From Paracyclopina nana (Eukaryota > Arthropoda > Copepoda > Cyclopoida > Cyclopettidae), in assembly GCA_019096065.1 (NCBI GenBank), contig JAGUCH010000005.1, forward strand, positions 5,146,001 through 5,210,000: DNA of 64,000 bases, given 5' to 3'. Positions within the stretch are counted from its first letter, which is position 1, and every line of letters starts with the position of its first letter. Shown here piece by piece: positions 61,149-64,000 of this stretch. The translations under genes and the position numbers were made by a program. The notes beneath the pieces were generated by a model. The model had not been told where the DNA came from and did no database searches. It saw only the letters and a program-made list of their open reading frames with translations.

Positions 61149-61488
61149 GTGAGCTTTTTACACAAATAAGATGTGCCTTTGAAATACGACTTCACCTACA
61201 GTGAAATCCTCATGATTTTGAGCAGTAAATTCGTAGCCTGAATTTATTCATATCGCAGGCTGTTTCGGAATATGATATGAGAAATACGATGACGAAATAT
61301 ACTTAATAGATGTGAATCGAGTGAATGTTTTTGTGGAACTGACCTCGTGTGTTTATTTACATTCTAGGCTGCCGCTGCAGCGTTACCGGATTATTATATA
61401 CATTATCCCTCTCTGGGGGCGTGGTCTTGGGGGGGGGGGGGGGGGTTGAATATTCTCAAATTTTGGGACATACATGGATACATTATAT
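61149..61488. other. Gap with a G17 run and a possible retroelement 3' boundary
   Basis: A run of 17 G (61429-61445) is C-rich on the strand of the antisense ORF. On that strand a purine run (AGAGAGGGATAA) ends just before a TG at 61402, which could mark a polypurine tract and the start of a 3' LTR. The second LTR copy is outside the window, so this cannot be tested here. Confidence 0.3.
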
Positions 61489-63999
61489 TCAATGATGTGG
61501 TTCGCCTGAGCTGGCCCTGATGAGTTGGAGTTCCTCGGTATTGGCCGCCTTGTAGAGGATGAATCCTCGCTCATCCACTGGATCGACATGGAACTGTGCG
61601 ACAAGATTTGCATCCGACAAGCGAGAGGTGACTCTTCCTTGGGGTGCCATGGCGAAAAACTCCTCAATCATGACAATCAGTGGGAAGTGCTGATGGTGGC
61701 GTCTGAAATGACCGAGTTGCGAGCACAGATCGCACCTAGCATGTAGAGAAGGGCAGACGGCCGTCACATGGCCATCCATTAGGCAGACATTGTATTCGCA
61801 GTGAAGAGTCGTTGGGTCGACGTCACAGTTTTCAGTGCGGTGGTCCTCGGAGTTGCAGTTCAGGCACGCATGGGGGAACATTATGCCCCTTCCCGCAAAT
61901 TTGAGCATGCAGGCCTTGCGATCAATTTCTGGCAATGGCATTTGGTAGAGCTGCACTAGCTTCTTCCGATTGTCAGCAGGGATGATGTCAGTTGATCGTT
62001 GCCATCTCCGTTGCTGCAATAAATGACACAAGCCTTCGTGCAATTCTTCGCAAGTTAGCCACGCAGGTGTCTCGGTGAGAAATAGTGGCCACACTCGATG
62101 TGACAGGCGTTCTCCATTTTCTTCGAAGCCATCATGAGTGAACCATGTGCCGTATGGCCTAATTTTGTCATCTGATTTTGTGCCAGCCAGGACCATGTTC
62201 GGGCAATTGAGGCACTGAGCAAGCAGACAGTGGATGATACGCAAAATGTCAGCCCCTGGGCCCATATGCTCCAGTTCTGCGCACTTGATTGCCATTTGAC
62301 GCAGCAACTCCCCGATGACTGCTGCTTCCCAAATGACGAGGCCATTCATCGGCTGAGTCCAATTCTTGAATGGTTGATCATACTCCCAATCGCCGTACAT
62401 GATGCATGTGGGGTCGTTTATTTGGGCGTCCGTGACGCTTTCCCTGGGGACATAAATGGTTGGGAAAGCCACCTGTGTGGCGACAAATCCCGGGTGAGTC
62501 TTAATGTCCAGATACCGATGCCCAACCTCGTACTGGGGGAATGCCATCAACGCTAAATTTGACGCGTCCACGAAGGAACGCATCACGAGAGCCTCATCCT
62601 TCAAGCTCGACAAACGCCGCAAGATTGAGTGCATGTCATTGCCTATTTTCGCGATCGATGGATTCTTAAAAATTGCGCGGATCTCCGGAGGGAAGCGCGC
62701 ACCAAGAACTTTTTCCGAGTTCCAATTTACGTGAACGACGACAGTTTTCAAATTAAAGGTTGTCACTGCAATAGCAAAAAAGGAATCACGCCAATTGGGG
62801 AGGTGCATCAATTGCTCACGTTTGGCCATGGATGGCAGAATGACCTTTATCATTACGAAAGCGAAATCTGACGACTCGCGCATGAAATTTGCCCGCTCAA
62901 GGAGCTGTTGGAATAGCGTGTTGTTTTGTTCGACACCGCGAGTGTAATGAATTAAGCGCGGAAGTGATTTGACGTCGAATTTACGTGGTCCGTTACGCGG
63001 TGTTTGATTCTTGGCAGCTATCAATGAAATGGTGGTAAGTTCTTCCTTCCAGGTCTTCTCAAAATCCGTTTGGCGCAAATTGTTGGCAGCGATGGTGCAG
63101 AATGGCTTGGGGCAATCAGGATCGCGTCGCTGGCCGACCCAATAGCGAGCGCCCTCAACGGCCAAGATGCACCCGTCAGAAGTGAATCGTGGCTTCTTGA
63201 AGCGGCCCATTACTAATTCCCGCTCATTGCGAGTCAACGCCTTGTGATGGGATCCCAATGATTCCACATCGCTGAAGAAATCTTCGGGGTGAAGAGCTAA
63301 GTCCAGTGTGTCGTCCTCAGGGGTGGCTCCTAATACGCGGTACTGATTTTTCTTTAGCTTCTTAGGGACGACGCCACCAGTCTCCTCTTCGGCCTTCAGA
63401 CGAGCTTCACGACGCTGACTTGATCGAGATCGAAGCAGGGTTGACGGCGCGCATGTCGGTGGGGTGACTGACCCAGACCTGGACTCCAGACGACGTTGTG
63501 GTTCCCGCGAAGTGCTCGGCGTGGCCATGATTGCTTCGACTTCCATGTCTTCTTCTTGAGACTCTCCTTTGTCTACGATCTCATCCAAGACTTCATAAGT
63601 TTCCTCACCAACTTGAACCGTGCGTTGATCTTGGGTGACAGTGACCGAAACTTGGGGTTCCACATGGAATCGAACAGGATCGCCAATGACAATGTGACCG
63701 TCTGCAGCGCTTGGCTCGGGGATGACGACGTCGGTGAACCCGATGATGGCGACCCCATTGGCCACCAGAGCAGCTTGTGCCATTTTCGCTGCCTTGCTTG
63801 AGAAAAAGATTAAATCACCCGTATCCGTGGACGTCGATCGATCCGCGGTGTTATAAATTCTTGGGGCATTTAAATTGGGTGTTAATCGCTCCGTAATACC
63901 AGACTCCTGCTCAGCCTTGGTGGGGTTGCGCGACAATTCAACTGGGATCCCGGCGGCGACACGTAACCCCCCTGTAGTAGGCGTTTTAACACGCGCCAT
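61489..63999 (-). CDS. Retroelement accessory ORF, 836 aa, homologous to ORF2 of the BEL element
   Basis: A single open frame runs from the ATG at 63999 to 61489. Its C-terminal third has CLNCNSEDHRTENC (CX2CX4HX4C), CEYNVCLMDGHVTAVC (CX4CX4HX4C) and CDLCSQLGHFRRHH (CX2CX4HX3HH). The last two match the BEL ORF2 modules in both type and spacing. The middle resembles a 3'-5' exonuclease without its acidic residues. The N-terminal third is charged and low in complexity. Since the ORF is the 3' gene of the other element, the gag-pol of this copy is expected upstream on the minus strand, beyond 64000. No stops interrupt it, so the copy is probably young. Confidence 0.78.
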   Translation of the reverse strand: MARVKTPTTGGLRVAAGIPVELSRNPTKAEQESGITERLTPNLNAPRIYNTADRSTSTDTGDLIFFSSKAAKMAQAALVANGVAIIGFTDVVIPEPSAADGHIVIGDPVRFHVEPQVSVTVTQDQRTVQVGEETYEVLDEIVDKGESQEEDMEVEAIMATPSTSREPQRRLESRSGSVTPPTCAPSTLLRSRSSQRREARLKAEEETGGVVPKKLKKNQYRVLGATPEDDTLDLALHPEDFFSDVESLGSHHKALTRNERELVMGRFKKPRFTSDGCILAVEGARYWVGQRRDPDCPKPFCTIAANNLRQTDFEKTWKEELTTISLIAAKNQTPRNGPRKFDVKSLPRLIHYTRGVEQNNTLFQQLLERANFMRESSDFAFVMIKVILPSMAKREQLMHLPNWRDSFFAIAVTTFNLKTVVVHVNWNSEKVLGARFPPEIRAIFKNPSIAKIGNDMHSILRRLSSLKDEALVMRSFVDASNLALMAFPQYEVGHRYLDIKTHPGFVATQVAFPTIYVPRESVTDAQINDPTCIMYGDWEYDQPFKNWTQPMNGLVIWEAAVIGELLRQMAIKCAELEHMGPGADILRIIHCLLAQCLNCPNMVLAGTKSDDKIRPYGTWFTHDGFEENGERLSHRVWPLFLTETPAWLTCEELHEGLCHLLQQRRWQRSTDIIPADNRKKLVQLYQMPLPEIDRKACMLKFAGRGIMFPHACLNCNSEDHRTENCDVDPTTLHCEYNVCLMDGHVTAVCPSLHARCDLCSQLGHFRRHHQHFPLIVMIEEFFAMAPQGRVTSRLSDANLVAQFHVDPVDERGFILYKAANTEELQLIRASSGEPHH

Positions 64000-64000
64000 A

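Noticed and set aside
61429..61445. G17 run as a real regulatory tract
   Set aside because: Long homopolymers are prone to assembly error and nothing nearby suggests a function on that strand.

Overview
This is a nuclear genome window from an animal. It has spliced genes, mostly short introns of about 45 to 90 bp, TATA and TCAGT-type core promoters, an intron-bearing peritrophin-type chitin-binding protein gene, a secreted group III-type phospholipase A2, an FMRFamide-receptor-like GPCR and BEL/Pao-class retroelements. The combination points to an arthropod. The compact introns would suit a crustacean or chelicerate as well as an insect, and I cannot name the species.

Left part (1-17 kb): a TATDN2-type TatD nuclease (+) stands tail to tail with a seven-exon SMYD4-type TPR/MYND/SET gene (-). 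About 4 kb without a recognisable gene follows. Next come Sec13 (-) and the peroxisomal carrier SLC25A17/PMP34 (+), which diverge from a shared 440 bp spacer. After them are an orphan TATA-driven small ORF, a three-exon secreted CBM14 protein and 2 kb of mostly silent sequence.

Middle (17-33 kb): a HIPK protein kinase (-) diverges from a calcineurin B gene (+). Then come a DENN-domain Rab-GEF (-), an intronless secreted PLA2 (-), an RGS-like small protein (+) and a glucose-6-phosphatase (-). These are ordinary housekeeping, signalling and metabolic genes with no operon logic.

Retroelement block (33.27-45.30 kb): an apparently intact 12.04 kb BEL/Pao-class LTR retrotransposon. It has two 314 bp LTRs that look identical, a CCCGA target duplication, a primer site and a G-rich polypurine tract. 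It carries a very long gag-pol ORF (2689 aa from its first ATG) and a second 995 aa ORF whose end lies inside the 3' LTR. It sits at the right edge of an inverted-repeat (foldback-like) array.

Right part (46-64 kb): an FMRFamide-receptor-like GPCR (+) and a 1422 aa type I membrane protein (-) with Ser/Thr-rich, SEA and EGF regions and a probable alternative cytoplasmic tail. Next is 4.7 kb of intergenic DNA containing one MITE nested inside a second copy of the same family. Last is a lactonase-type beta-propeller gene (+) whose 3' end is missing, followed by an 836 aa antisense retroelement ORF homologous to the second ORF of the BEL element.

The most unusual items are four. The first is the accessory ORF family of the two retroelements, which shares an exactly spaced zinc-binding signature and may contain a decayed 3'-5' exonuclease fold. 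The second is a possible -1 frameshift or internal promoter for that ORF. The third is a high number of GC-AG introns (3 of about 40 placed by hand). The fourth is the nested MITE. Exon limits were placed by eye from splice consensus, reading frame and family conservation; most complete CDS sums are exact multiples of three.
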